Shown piece after piece: positions 11,965 to 40,947 of a stretch of DNA of 64,000 nucleotides; the first letter of the stretch is position 1; the number at the start of each line of letters is the position of its first letter. Both the position numbers and the translations under genes were made by a program. The DNA comes from Pelobates cultripes (lineage: Eukaryota; Chordata; Amphibia; Anura; Pelobatidae), in NCBI GenBank assembly GCA_933207985.1, contig OW240917.1:119600754-119664753 (forward strand). The letters are read 5' to 3'. The notes below the pieces were generated by a model. That model searched no databases. It saw nothing but the letters and a program-made list of their open reading frames with translations, and had not been told where the DNA came from.

Positions 11965-13153
11965 TCAGTGCTTAAAATCTACGATAATGGAAAGCAGCTC
12001 TAAAACACTTATGTGCTATGAGTACAGTTTAATCAAAATTATTGAACCTCCATTGAAAATCAGGTTTATTGAAATAGCTCAACACAACAAACAAGTGGTT
12101 TCCCCAAATTCAATTGAAAATGAAACTTATGGCTTCTCCAGTCACCAAATTTTTCAACCCCCTGAATAGAACCCCCACAACAGCATAATATGCGAAACAG
12201 GTTTTGTGTTCATTAGTTGCCCCAGGTGTGCTTAGCTGGGACACTTGAAATTTCTGAACTGGCGAGGGGTTTGTTGAGTGTCATGTTTGACTGCATGTTA
12301 GAAATATGGGTAAGTCAAAAGAATGGTCCAGAAAGAGAAGAGAATATCATCATTCACAACCAAGTAACAGGATACAAAAAGATAGCAAAGGCACTATATG
12401 TTCCAAGTTCAAAGTTGAAGGAACAGTGGTTACACTACCTGGACTGGCAGAAAAAGAAAGCTACCATTGGCTGCAACCAGACTTCTGATAAAGCAGGTTG
12501 TGAAAAACCCTCAAGTGACTGAAAAAGACCTGCAGCAAGACGTGGTGGCAAAAGGCTTCAATGGTTTCAGTGAGCACAGCAAGGCACCTTTTAAATGCAG
12601 AAGGTTTCCATGCCAGAACACCAAGCCATACACCACTACTGACCCAAAAGCACAAGAAACGTCAGCTCCAAAATCATATAAATGAGCCACAGAAGTTTTG
12701 TGATTTGGTTTTGTGGAGTGATGAAATAAAACTGGAACTTTTTGGCCCAATGAATCAGCAGTATGTCTGGAGGAAGAAGAATGAAGTATATGCTGAAAAG
12801 CGTGCTCTACCTACAATTAAGCATGGTGGTGGCTCAGTGATGCTCTGGGGCTGCTTTGCATCCTCAGGCACTGGAAACCTGCAGCATGTGGAAGGAAAGA
12901 TGGATTTATTGAGAAAATGTCGTGCCTTCTGTGAGGAAGCAGAAGCTTGGGCATTATTGGAACTTCCAAAAAGACAATGATGCTAAGCATACTTCAAATT
13001 CCACCACGACTTGGTTAAAGAAGAAATCTTGGAAAATTCTATAGTGGCCAGCACAGTCACCTGGCTTGAACCCGATAGAAAATCTGTGGTGGGATTTGAA
13101 GAAGGCGGTTGCAGCATGCAAACCCAAGAATATTACTGAACTGGAGGCCATTG
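11965..13153 (+). mobile_element. Tc1/mariner DNA transposon, inactive and 3'-truncated
   Basis: This is a Tc1-like element in plus orientation. The left part (from about CAGTGCTTAAAATC) precedes the transposase region at 12306. Coding similarity ends abruptly at the ELEA stretch near 13150, where unrelated sequence begins, so the right terminal repeat is missing. The left boundary is approximate because the matching inverted repeat is gone. Confidence 0.8.
12306..13150 (+). pseudogene. Tc1-type DD34E transposase pseudogene
   Basis: A cut-and-paste transposase remnant. It opens with MGKSKEWS, the usual Tc1 N-terminal start, followed by a decayed paired-like helix-turn-helix region (12306-12490, then another frame at 12467-12560). 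The catalytic domain is clear at 12561-12980: VLWSDE (first Asp), YVWR, and KHGGGSVMLWGCF, a hallmark of the family. A later frame has QKDNDAKH (second Asp) and SPGLNPIENLWWDLKKAV (the Glu). The pieces lie in different frames and a stop interrupts the region before SPGLNPIEN, so it cannot make an active protein. The last 20 or so residues are lost at the truncation. Confidence 0.88.
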
Positions 13154-13154
13154 T

Positions 13155-14520
13155 TCCGACTGAGGAAGTCACACATTGCGAAATGCATCTACTACCATTT
13201 GGGGCAGCTTGTTAAGTGCAATAAATAAATATATATATATATATATATATATATTTAAAATATTTGTTTTAACATATAATGCTAAATAAATTGTTCATCT
13301 AGCATTCTTGGGATCCACATTGATGTCCAGTTTCAGGAGTTACCTAATAGACGTGTCACCCCACAAATTAACACTAAGCCTCTCAACCTCAGAGCCCGGG
13401 ATTTAAAGGCTCCATCTAAGGTGAACTGGACAATAGATCAACTGTAATATATCTCTACATACTACACTATTGGTGTATCTTTTTTTTTTATTTCCTAGAC
13501 CTGAATTTATCACAGGAGTGACGCTGCCTTAAGACCACAAAAGTGCAATCTACTGAGCCAACATATTCATGCTCTTGTCAATGTGAGTGATTCTTAATAT
13601 CACTTTGTAATAATTATTCCTGCACATACCATCTGCACTCTATATTTTTTCTTTGTTGATATGTCATATCAGTATATATTACTACCTACACTACAAGGGT
13701 AAGTATCACTCCTATTTGTATGGGTTTTTTTTTTTTTTTTTTTTAGCACTCCGCTATTGTATGTTTTATTCACTTAATTATACTTTAATTAGCCGTACTT
13801 TTGCTTTTATTGTGTTTATATTTGATATTTTTTTTTGCACCCTCCTTTACTGAATACAGACTGTGTGGTTGTGGCATCCTTGGAAATCACGACGCGGAGG
13901 CATCAGGATGGAGAAAGGAGTTCCAAGTCAGATGGCTGGCTTTTCAACATTTCAATTGGGGAAATTACTTGCTGTGCGTGCATATATGAGATTCGAGTCT
14001 GGGCTCTTTATTTTGTAAGTGGCTAGTATCAGGCACCAGATCTACCTATACCATGGTTTTTATTCCCATATTTTAAGTCCCACCTTCTGACTTTGGATCT
14101 AATACTCACTTTCTACCTTTTCTGATTGATTTATGTGGAGCTACATACAGATGCACGGTCTCTGTTACATTGGGTTATTATTTATATATATATTTTTATT
14201 TGTACATACAGTTATGCTATCTTTTATATTATAGATAAAGGTTTTTATGCTGTTTTATATCACAGTATTTATCACTCAGTTACATTGCATTTATACAAAT
14301 TACCCTGTTTGATTTGCATTATAAAGTGCATTTCTTTTTTGATATATTCTACATTGGTTGGAGACCTTTGGACACTATTGATAATCATCAGCTTTTAAAA
14401 AATTTATTTTTACGCAATACCTTATGTTTTTTCGATTCACCTCCTGGAGATTGTGCAGCTTTTCAATTTTTTTTTTTTTTTTTTAGTTTTAAAAGGTGGA
14501 GGAGACTTGTATGCTGCATG
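13155..14520. repeat. Unclassified repeat-like sequence with TA and poly(T) tracts
   Basis: It begins with CTGAGGAAGTCACAC...GCGAAATGCATC, a degenerate match to the core motif at 25082-25138. It then has a TA microsatellite (about 13228-13253), two T runs (13727-13744, 14466-14484) and long AT-rich stretches. There are no recognised proteins. It may be the non-coding part of a retroelement. Confidence 0.35.
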
Positions 14521-15559
14521 TAAGGTAAGGAACATGATCATTAAAATTAAAATAGATTTTTAATATTACAGTGTTCCTTAACTAGTAACAAAACCACTGG
14601 TAAGACAAGTAATGTAAATGGGCCACGCACACATTATAACTGGTATGTATAAAGTGCCAACAAATTCCACAGCACTGTACAATTTGGGGGAAAAAGGACA
14701 GCAGAATATACGCAGAAGAATAAAAAATGGCCTATGAGCTGAGATGTAGTCAGTTGCATCCTTAGCTATGAATATGTTGGTTTATAGGCTGAGAGAACGG
14801 AATGAACTTGCAGCAAAAACAAATCATAGTTTTATTGCCTCTTTAACTATCTGTCCCTTCTATATAGTTTATTTTATTTTTCCATAATAGTATGTTCCCA
14901 ATTTCTCTGGTGTTTCCTATTCACCAGTCTATCACGTATCTCTCATGTTTTCTTGTCATTTCCACTATAACTTCTGCCTCTTTTCCTTAATCTCCATCAG
15001 CCCCTCTGTGTGTCTTTTAGTCTATTTCCCACCTATAGACAACCTATGCAGTGGTCAGGTTTCTACATGTAAGGTGGCCATGGGGGGCCAGATTATCATA
15101 AAGGCTAATGGAGCTGCCGCTGCAGGCCAGTGTCCAAGCAATGGACCATTATAATAATACATATGTTCAATGAATGCCAGGAGATCTCTTCAGGATATTC
15201 TCATAGCATTAGAGAACATTAAACTGTTTGACATCTTGATTAATGGGAAAACCTAAAAGGCATTTCTGTTACCCCCTCTTTCTTATTATGATTTAACTTT
15301 TTTGTGTCTGAATACTTAAAGATCCAAACACACAATTATAAAAATAGTTTTTATGTTACAAACTTCTTATATCAAAATGTATTTTTGATGAAACATGAAA
15401 AAAACCTAGAGTGAATTTTGCAATTAAGAAATAAAGGGGAAAAAATTGCTTAAATATACACACACCACCAGCCACTGGCAACTAGACAGAAGCAGGAAAC
15501 ACTACAGGACGGTGAACAAGGGACTGTGTGATCAACATGAAAAAGGATAATGTACTGGG

Positions 15560-15622
15560 ACCCTAGACTCATGGGGTTTTTGACTTTGGTTCTTATCGGT
15601 CGTCATATTCTATGTTTCTAAG
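15560..15622 (+). mobile_element. CR1-type LINE 3'-terminal fragment
   Basis: The run GGTTCTTATCGGTCGTCATATTCTATGTTTCT parallels the end of the longer CR1 fragment at 40830-40868 (TTATCTGCCGTCACATTCTAT) and the ATTCTATG-type terminus known for CR1. Only the last tens of bases are recognisable. Confidence 0.5.
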
Positions 15623-15799
15623 ACAACCTTTTGGACATTCGGCCCATCTAATCTTCATGTTAAATAAAGTCAGGGATAGAAATATAGCCAATCACGTGAA
15701 CATGGGGTCAGGAAGGGCCAATTAGTTTTTTTGCAATACATCTATAAGTTTTTTTGCCTTTCTCTAAATGAAGATGAAGGAAGAATCTTTTGGGCAAGT

Positions 15800-15805
15800 T
15801 TTATT
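15800..15805 (-). terminator. HADH: Candidate HADH poly(A) signal (distal)
   Basis: AATAAA on the minus strand about 925 bp below the HADH stop. A nearer candidate is at 16453-16458, about 270 bp below the stop. I cannot tell which is used. Confidence 0.3.
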
Positions 15806-16452
15806 ATTTTAAAATATCAGTTTACAAAGCAAAAATAAAGAAAATTTAAAAACACACATTTTTGTCCATGGGGTGTTGTGGAGACATGTTCTCTTAATCT
15901 GCATCCAGGCCATGGGCTTTTGATGAAGCTGAATAGTATGTTGGCCTGGACAAGGTGTTCACAAACCAGCCCACTTTGCTAGGCACATATAAAACCCTCT
16001 ATCTCAGAAACCCAGCTCACCAGAGTTTATGTTTATTCATTTGGTGGCCAATGAAGTTCTGATATTGAATGCTCCAACTATAGCTGAGCAGTTTATCACC
16101 TTTAGGTGCAGTTTTAGAATTTGCACTGCATTTGTACTACTTTTTTTTCTGTAAACACAACCATGTTGTATTTTTGGCATCCAGAATATGACTGCGTCCT
16201 GTAAAACTTTGGAATTACTTTTAATCCTGGAGAAAGATATTATGGCTTTAGAGTTGTACTAGTTACAGTCTGCTTGATCAAAGTACAAGAAGTAAAAAGA
16301 TCTGTAGAGGTGCCTGTGGGTCTTTATCTAAATTCACTCAGAGAATATTGGGGTCTTAAAATGGACAATGTAAAACAAGACATTTTGCACCAAGAGACAT
16401 TGATAGAGCAGTAAAATATAGAATATTAAAGCAAGAAAAATTTTAATTTTTT

Positions 16453-16458
16453 TTTATT
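16453..16458 (-). terminator. HADH: Candidate HADH poly(A) signal (proximal)
   Basis: AATAAA on the minus strand within an A/T-rich stretch about 270 bp downstream of the HADH stop codon. It is an alternative to the distal signal at 15800-15805. Confidence 0.3.
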
Positions 16459-16727
16459 TGTTATTGTTGAAAATGTGCTCATTTATGACCGTTCTTGATT
16501 TTTAGGCAGCTGTACAAAAAGCTTATTGAAATTGAATGGATAATCCTTTTGTTAAGGCACGAATATGTCAAAACATCAAATTTGATCATAATTCTCGGTT
16601 ATAGAAAAAGAAACTATTGCAATGCAATGATTGTTTTAAATCAGACAAATAGGACTTATCAAACAGCAAGCTGAGAATGATGTACAGGACGTTAAAAAGA
16701 GAGCAGTGGCATGGCTTCACTTGCTAT

Positions 16728-34584
<17,857 letters not shown>

Positions 34585-34820
34585 GATTAGTGCGGGCAGG
34601 TGGCTACTGGGCAGCTTGAAGGGCACTCAGACCGTGACGTCAGCGCGCAGGGCCACGAGGGCGGACGGAATGGGAGTCTGCGATCTAACTGGTGGAAAGG
34701 CCCGTGACGTAAGGTAAGGGGGCGTGGTTAAAGGTGGAAGAGGCTCGTTTGAGATGGTTTTCTGAGGGCCCTGAGTGACAGCTTGTTACTATCACAGTGA
34801 TTCACTAAAGGGAGCATTCA
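34585..34820 (-). promoter_or_regulatory. HADH: HADH promoter/5' UTR region
   Basis: A CpG-containing stretch just upstream of the ATG. It holds a perfect palindromic CRE TGACGTCA (34635-34642) and a second CRE-like TGACGTAA (34705-34712). A GGGGGCGTGG GC/KLF-type box (plus-strand sense) lies at about 34718-34727. No TATA box is evident, as usual for a housekeeping metabolic gene. The start site cannot be placed from sequence alone. Confidence 0.6.
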
Positions 34821-34828
34821 GATAAAAG

Positions 34829-35518
34829 GCCTGGGCAGCTGGACTGGGAGCTGAGTGGGCAGCTGGAGTGGGAGATGAGTGGGAGCTGAATGGGCAGCTG
34901 GAGTGGGCAGCTGAGTGGGCAGCTGGACTGGGAGCTGAATGGGCAGCTTGAGTGGGCAGCTGGAGTGGGAGATGAGTGGGAGCTGAATGGGCAGCTGGAG
35001 TGGGCAGCTGAGTGGGCAGCTGGACTGGGAGCTGAATGGGCAGCTTGAGTGGGCAGCTGGAGTGGGAGATGAGTGGGAGCTGAATGGGCAGCTGGAGTGG
35101 GGAGCTGAGTGGGCAGCTGGAGTGGGAGCTGGACTGGGAGCTGAATGGGCAGCTTGAGTGGGAGCTGAGTGGGCAGCTGGACTGGGAGCTGAGTGGGCAG
35201 CTGGAGTGGGAGATGAGTGGGCAGCTGGGTGGGGAGCTGAGTGGGCAGCTGGAGTGGGAGCTGAGTGGGCAGCTGGAGTGGGAGCTGGACTGGGAGCTGA
35301 ATGGGCAGCTTGAGTGGGCAGATGAAGTGGGAGCTGGCATGGGCAGCTGGAGTGGGAGGTGAGTGGGCAGCTTGAGTGGGAGCTGGAGTGGGAGCTGAGT
35401 GAGCAGCTGAAGTGGGAGCTGGCGTGGGCAGCTGGAGTGGGAGCTGAGTGGGCAGCTGGAGTGGGAGCTGGCGTGGGCAGCTGGACTGGGAGCTGAGTGG
35501 GCAGCTGGAGTGGGAGAA
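34829..35518. repeat. GC-rich minisatellite upstream of HADH
   Basis: About 690 bp built from 11-15-bp variants of GAGTGGGCAGCTG and GAGTGGGAGCT. A higher-order period of 97 bp is visible (GGACTGGGAGCTGAATGGGC at 34925 and again at 35022). I count about 23 CAGCTG hexamers. The plus strand is strongly G-over-C skewed. The long open frames across it on both strands are translation artefacts of the repeat. Confidence 0.95.
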
Positions 35519-35701
35519 TGTCTCTAAATTGGTTCCTTTTACCTGTGACATTCTCTTTATATTCTCTTTGTAGGGAGTAGCCTGGTATTTGTATGACAGG
35601 TAAAGTAAGGTTGGCTGGGATTCAAGGTCAGTTTCAACGTAGCCGAACTGAAAACAGAATTGACTTGGAGAAATGTTCTAACTGGGCTGTTTTTGTTAAA
35701 T

Positions 35702-35716
35702 TTAAGGACCACTATA
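35702..35716 (+). mobile_element. Left tip of a split TTAA MITE (family 1)
   Basis: TTAAGGACCACTATA is the left terminus of the family 1 MITE whose remainder resumes at 38156 as ACTATAGGCACCCAGACC. The 2.4 kb between is a later hAT-like insertion. Confidence 0.82.
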
Positions 35717-37069
35717 CACCAGGGGAGGGCTGGCAGCCTTAGGCCTGGGGGGCAAAACCAGTCAAGTGGCTCATTGCACCACCAAATCAGTTCACCATCC
35801 ATGCCCACCTTTTCCTGGTTTTATAACGGATATTGATGTTATGCTAATCAGTAGCTCTTTGCCATAACTGCTCCTTCACAGCTCTGACTTTCAATGTTGT
35901 CAGAGTGCAGGCTGAGAATCTCTGAGCCTGTGCTCTGACTCACTAACTGAGTGCTGGAACCACGAGGGAAAGGATATAATCTGACTGCACCTACTGCTGG
36001 TGCACACCAGTGGACCACCAGCGAGTCGTTTAAACTGAATAGGCTGGTGTCCCCAACTTGTGAGCTGTGTTGTCCGCCGGGCGCCTCTGTTGTCATGGCA
36101 CCCTTCGTGACCGCACAGCGTGCACACCCCAACAGCTGGCCCTGCTGACACACACTGATGTTACTACTGAGACATCCCTAAATATTAATACAGACATCAG
36201 AGTAAACACCAATAAACTGTGCAAACAGAGCTGATCCCCCCAGATTTATAAAGATTTGCTTAGTGGATTTGTTGTAAGATTAAATCATGCTTCCTCCTCT
36301 CTCTCTCCCATGCGCTGCTCTATAGGCTGGGAGGAAGTGAAGAGTAATCACATTCTCCCAGCACAGCGCCACCTGTGGCTGCATGGGGAACAGCTGTTTA
36401 ATGTAATGCTTGCAGGACGGCCAGCTGCCGCAGAACCTCTTTGTTCCCGTCTCTGCAAAGGGCTCCAGGCACTGCTTGCTGTGAGTGTGAGCCACTGTAA
36501 ATTAGGGGCAGAGGGCACTTGCACTGCGGTAAAGACGGGTCTTGGCAGGAGGAGAGTGCAGTGCAATCAGTGCACTCCCCTCCTGTGGGTCACCAGTAGA
36601 CTGGTGCACCTGCCCAGGGTCAGAGCCAGTGCATATATGATCTGCCATATGAACTAATGCCAGTGCTGCACACACTGTGTGTTTACATTAAAAAGCCTGC
36701 AGGGACCAGCTATAGACACCAGAACCACTTCGTTAAGCTGTATAGTGTCCCTTTAATGTGAGGTAAATTATAGATTAGTGTCACTAATAATATACTAGAT
36801 TGCCTACTTACAACCAGATGAGGATGATGATTGGCTGCAGTTTGGCTCCACTGGTCTGGTGTAGAACAGGATCTCTGGAGGCTGTTTGTAACTGTGGTCA
36901 CAAAATTCAAAGTTCTAGTAGAATGGGAAGCAGCTCCATTTTTTGGGGCCCCTTACACAGCTCAAGGTTTGGGCACCAGGGCCAGACAGTGAGTATGCCC
37001 ATAAGGCCCACCTATAAGTCCACCTACATGTTCCACCCATGAGTTCGCTCACAGGGAGTGGAGTGTGTA

Positions 37070-37560
37070 GGGTATGTGTTATTGTAGAGGATCTAATGTG
37101 TGTGCTTATGGTATGTAGTGTATAGGGATACCAGTTTGTGTAGGTGATGCAGTGTATTTGTTTGTAGTGGAAGCAGTGAGTGTTTGTGTATAAGGGATGT
37201 ATTGTGTGTGTTTGGTTGTGTGTAAAGGATGCATTGTGTGAATCTGTGTTTGTATGTATAAGGGATGCAAGGTGTGTGTCTGTAAGTGTGTGCATTGAGT
37301 GTATGTAAGAAATGCATTGTGTTTCTGTGTATATGTAAGAGAAGCAGTGTGTGTATTTGCATGTGTGTATAAGGGTTTGCATTGTGTGTTTCTCTGTATG
37401 TGTGCAAAGGATGCATTGTCTTTGTGTGTAATGGATGCATTGTGTGTCTCTCTGTGTGTAAGGGAAGCATGTTGTGTTTCTGTGTGTGTGTAGGGATGCA
37501 TTGTGTGTTTCTGTGTATGTATAGGGATGCATTGTGTGTGTGTGCGCGTAGTGTGAAAGA
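37070..37560. repeat. TG-rich degenerate minisatellite
   Basis: Variants of GGATGCATTGTGTGT followed by TTTCTGTGTGTAT recur about every 30-40 bp for nearly 500 bp. The Thr/His-rich and Cys/Val-rich open frames through it are repeat artefacts. Confidence 0.8.
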
Positions 37561-37809
37561 GCTCCCTGTCCTGCCCCCTGTCCTATAGAGCTCTCCCTTC
37601 TGTCCCTTAGAGCTCTCCCCTGCCCCTTAGTGGTCTCTCCTCTCCCCCCCTCCCCTAGCAGTCTCTTCTCACACCCACCCTCCCTGTGCTCTTCTCATCC
37701 CCCAAACCTCCGGTGTTCTTTTCACCCCACCCTCCCTGTGTTCTCCCTCCCTCCATGTGTTCTCCTCACTCCCCCCCTGTTCTTCTTAATCCCCCCAATG
37801 CCCTTCCCT

Positions 37810-38045
37810 GTAGCGTGGCCGAGCTCCTCTCCGGTCCGCGGTGCCCGGCCGTAGTGATAGGAAGGTGCACACTCAGTATGCACTTCCTGTAAGGCCGGCC
37901 GGTTACAGGAAACAGAAACTCAGCGCGGAACAGGAGTTTCTGTTTCCTGTAACCGGCCAGACTGACAGGAAGTGCACACTGAGTGTGCACCTTCCTATCA
38001 CTCCGGCCGGGCACTGCGGACTGGGAAGGAGCTCGGCCACGCTAC
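37810..38045. repeat. 236-bp near-perfect palindrome
   Basis: GTAGCGTGGCCGAGCTCCT at the left pairs with AGGAGCTCGGCCACGCTAC at the right. The arms continue through GTGCCCGGCCG, AGGAAGGTGCACACT, and CCGGTTACAGGAAACAGAAA to a loop of about 12 nt (AGCGCGGAACAG). Arm length is about 110 bp with few mismatches. Confidence 0.92.
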
Positions 38046-38155
38046 AGAGCGCACAGGCGGCTGCAGCATTAGGATCGGCCCTGCAGCGGCCTGGTTTTAA
38101 AATGATTTGGGCCTGGGGGTAATTGCCTCCCTGCCCCTGGCCCAGCCCGCCCCTG

Positions 38156-38639
38156 ACTATAGGCACCCAGACCACTTCAGCTCAATGAAGTGGTCTGGGT
38201 GCCAGGTCCATCTAGGATTAACCCTGCCTGCTGTAAACATAGCAGTTTCAGAGAAACACTGAGAGAAACTGCTATGTTTACCTATGGGTTAATCCAGCCT
38301 CTACTGGCTGTCTCATTGACAGCCGCCAGAGGCGCTTCCGCGCTTCTCACTGTGATTTTCACAGTGAGAAGACGCCAGCATCCATGGAAAGCATTGAGCA
38401 TTCCTGTGGACTGGCTACGCGTGCGGCACTTGCAGCGCATGCAAATTCAGCCGATGGTGAGAAAGGAGGAGGAAAGTCCCCAGCACCGAGGGAGCCCGGC
38501 GCTGGAGAAAGGTAAGGGATTAACCCCTTCCTCCCCCTATAGCCCGGCGGGAGGGGGGCTCTGAGGGTGAGGGGAACCCAAGAACCCTATAGAGCCAGGA
38601 AAATGAGTGTGTTTTCCTGGCACTATAGTGGTCCTTTAA
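38156..38639 (+). mobile_element. Right part of the split TTAA MITE (family 1)
   Basis: Continues from the tip at 35702-35716. It contains the hairpin GACCACTTCAGCTCAATGAAGTGGTC and the CACTGTGATTTTCACAGTGA palindrome. It ends CACTATAGTGGTCCTTTAA with the TTAA target at 38636-38639. Confidence 0.88.
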
Positions 38640-38970
38640 CTTTGAATTCCCAGCAATGCTAACTTTAGTAAATAACCCTGTGTGTGTTGTGTTTTGTTAT
38701 AATGGAGTATTTACGCTAAACTGATCAGTAATCAAAAGGAGTTCAGCTGTCATAATTCTGCTGTTTTAACCCATATATTCACAAAAGACAAAGTTGGTTA
38801 ATTTTTTAAGGCAGACAAATAAAAATTTAAAAAATAAATCCAGCTATTAAACAACCACATTGACTTAATTAGCTTTTTTCTAATTTCCCTCATACAGTCC
38901 CTAGCCACACATATTACATGAAACACAACATGACTGAAACCAACTGAAGTGGAAATCAACTCAAATCGAT

Positions 38971-39428
38971 TGATTATTCTTTGTGTATCTGCCCCTGACC
39001 AAATTAATGAAACAATGCGTGCACGCTCCCTGAAGTAATTCACACCAGACACAAGTTTCAGGTAGTTGAATAACTTGAGGAATGTTTATTCAGAGGGGAC
39101 GGCAGGTCCCTTATAAAGCACAATTACATCATAAACATTGTCAGAGATAACATAGAATAATACATCAGTAATTGGTTAAGTGTTAAGTGTTTTATTCAAA
39201 GCATGTCCTACTGGGTGTGCCTTCTTATGTCATTACTGTCGTCATGGAGTTCTCCCCCGGATTCCAGCGCCATCTTGAAAATTAGAGTGTTTGGTCGATG
39301 GGTGGGGTACTCCTGAATGACATCTAGTGGTCAGTTTAGTAATTTATTGAATAATATTGAGTATAACTAAATGGGGTAAATAGACATTTTACTAGCTAAA
39401 AATATGTCCATATCTCTTTTCCACAACA
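38971..39428 (-). mobile_element. LTR of a retrovirus-like element (family B), solitary
   Basis: On the minus strand it begins TGTTGTGGAAAAG and ends AGAATAATCA, 458 bp. It has a TATA-like TTTATAAGGG and an AATAAA in the expected R region. It matches the inner part of the LTR at 62226-62899. No second LTR, internal region or clear target duplication is next to it, so it is probably a solo LTR with eroded flanks. Confidence 0.75.
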
Positions 39429-39429
39429 C

Positions 39430-39800
39430 CAACCTATTTATACAATACCACACCACGATCAGCTCACTCTACACATATGCAATCCCACAAGCAGGCTCCA
39501 AACGCATGCACAATATGCTTTGCTGACCCTTTTGTCCTCTGGTACCCCACTTAAGGAGACACCAGAGACAAGCCACAAGCAAACACAGCGCAAGCATGTT
39601 AACAATTCAGCTTGCGCTGTGCAGAACAAATACAGGTGTGTTTTTTTTTTTTTTGTGAGAGCTCTTTAGCAGGGCTCTCCACACGGGCTGCTCTATAAGA
39701 GCATTGAACCAACAGCTCACTTTGAGAGGAACGTGCTTGTCATTGGTGATGACAAACAACCCTTTACTGCCACCACCCCCTTCTCAGTGGGCCACTGTAA
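39430..39800. other. Spacer without a recognised gene
   Basis: About 370 bp with a T run at 39639-39654 and an inverted word pair (AAACACAGCGCAAGC and GCTTGCGCTGTGC) that suggests a decayed foldback element. Confidence 0.4.
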
Positions 39801-40868
39801 TTCAAAAATGCCCAGGACAATTTTGTTTTACCTAGTGTGTGTCAATGGAGTATATTCGAAGCTTGGCTTGTCATCAGTGGGGTACCTCAGGGATCTGTAC
39901 TTTGACCCATTCTCTTTAATATTTTTATTAGTGATATTGCAGAAGGACTTGATGGTAAGGTATGTCTTTTTGCTGATGATACTAAGATTTGTAACAGGGT
40001 TGATGTTCCAGGAGGGATAAGCCAAATGGCATGGATTTAGGTAAACTAGAAAAATGGTCAGAGTTGTGGCAACTGACATTTAATGTGGATAAGTGCAAGA
40101 TAATGCATCTTGGACGTAAAAACCCAAGGGCAGAGTACAGAATATTTGATAGAGTCCTAACCTCAACATCTGAGGAAAGGGATTAAGGGGTGATTATTTC
40201 TGATGAGTTAAAGGTAGGCAGACAATGCAATAGAGCAGCAGGAAATGCTAGCAGAATGCTTGGTTGTATAGGGAGAGGTATTAGCAGTAGAAAGAGGGAA
40301 GTGCTCATCTCATTGTACAGAACACTGGTGAGACCTCACTTGGAGTATTGTACGCAGTACTGTACTGGAGACCGTATCTTCAGAAGGATATTGATACTGT
40401 AGAGAGAGTTCAGAGAATGGCTACTAAACTGGTTCATGGATTGCAGGATAAAACTTACCAGGAAAGATTAAAGGATCTTAACATGTATAGCTTGGAGGAA
40501 AGACGAGACAAGGGGGATATGATAGAAACATTTAAATACATAAAGGGAATCAACACAGTAAAGAAGGAGACCATATTTAAAAGAAGACAAACTACCACAA
40601 CAAGAGGACATAGTCTTAAATTAGAGGGACAAAGGTTTAAAAATATCAGGAAGTATTACTTTATTGAGAGGGTAGTGGATGCATGGAATAGCCTTCCAGC
40701 TGAAGTGGTAGAGGTTAACACAGTAAAGGAGTTTAAGCATGCGTGGGATAGGCATAAGGCTATCCTAACTATAAGATAAGGCCAGGGACTAATGAAAGTA
40801 TTTAGAAAATTGGGCAGACTAGATCGACTAGATTGGTTCTTATCTGCCGTCACATTCTATTTTTCTAG
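39800..40868 (+). pseudogene. CR1-type LINE, 5'-truncated ORF2 pseudogene and 3' end
   Basis: Across several frames the reverse-transcriptase core is readable: a degraded VPQGS-type turn, then LFADDTKIC with the catalytic Asp pair. After that come LGCIGRGISSRKREVLISLY, RTLVRPHLEY, and in the frame to 40779 the C-terminal tail ERVQRMATKLV to DAWNSLPAEVVEV. At least three frameshifts are needed. The copy ends TTATCTGCCGTCACATTCTAT, the CR1-style terminus. It is distinct from the fuller CR1 at 45-51 kb. Confidence 0.85.
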
Positions 40869-40915
40869 TCCGGCCCTGTCTGCAGCAGTTGACAAAATGT
40901 GACAATATGCAATGC

Positions 40916-40947
40916 TTAAAAGGCCAGTATAGGCACCAAGACCATTT
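40916..40947. mobile_element. Left arm of a TTAA MITE split by the provirus
   Basis: TTAAAAGGCCAGTATAGGCACC and ACCAAGACCATTT form the left arm. The right arm resumes at 52807 with ATTTCAGCTCATTGAATTGG. Together they give the hairpin typical of these MITEs. ATTT is present on both sides and is the 4-bp retroviral target duplication. Confidence 0.8.

Larger units (their letters stand above)
35720..38155. mobile_element. hAT-like non-autonomous element, 2.4 kb
   Basis: Left end CAGGGGAGGGCTGGCAGCC and right end (inverted) CAGGGGCGGGCTGGGCCAG form terminal inverted repeats of the CAGGGG hAT type. ACTATA is present on both sides, consistent with a decayed target duplication in the host MITE. No transposase is seen. 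The interior holds MITE-like scraps (about 36680-36755), a degenerate TG-rich tandem array and a large palindrome. Confidence 0.72.

Noticed and set aside
13155..13195. Second hammerhead-like core (CTGAGGA...GAAA)
   Set aside because: The words are present but neither stem II nor stem III pairs convincingly, so it is kept only as a degenerate relative of the 25.1-kb motif.
34792..35551. Long open frames rich in Gln-Leu-Pro / Ser-Cys-Pro on the minus strand and Gly-Gln-Leu-Glu-Trp on the plus strand
   Set aside because: They are translations of the minisatellite, open in several frames only because the repeat lacks stops.
36915..37532. A 205-aa minus-strand frame and shorter His/Thr- and Cys/Val-rich frames
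   Set aside because: They arise from the TG-rich tandem array; no domain and no start context.
38971..39428. Intact solo LTR with target duplication
   Set aside because: The bases on the two sides (ATCGAT and CCAACC) do not match, so the clean solo-LTR reading is not proven.
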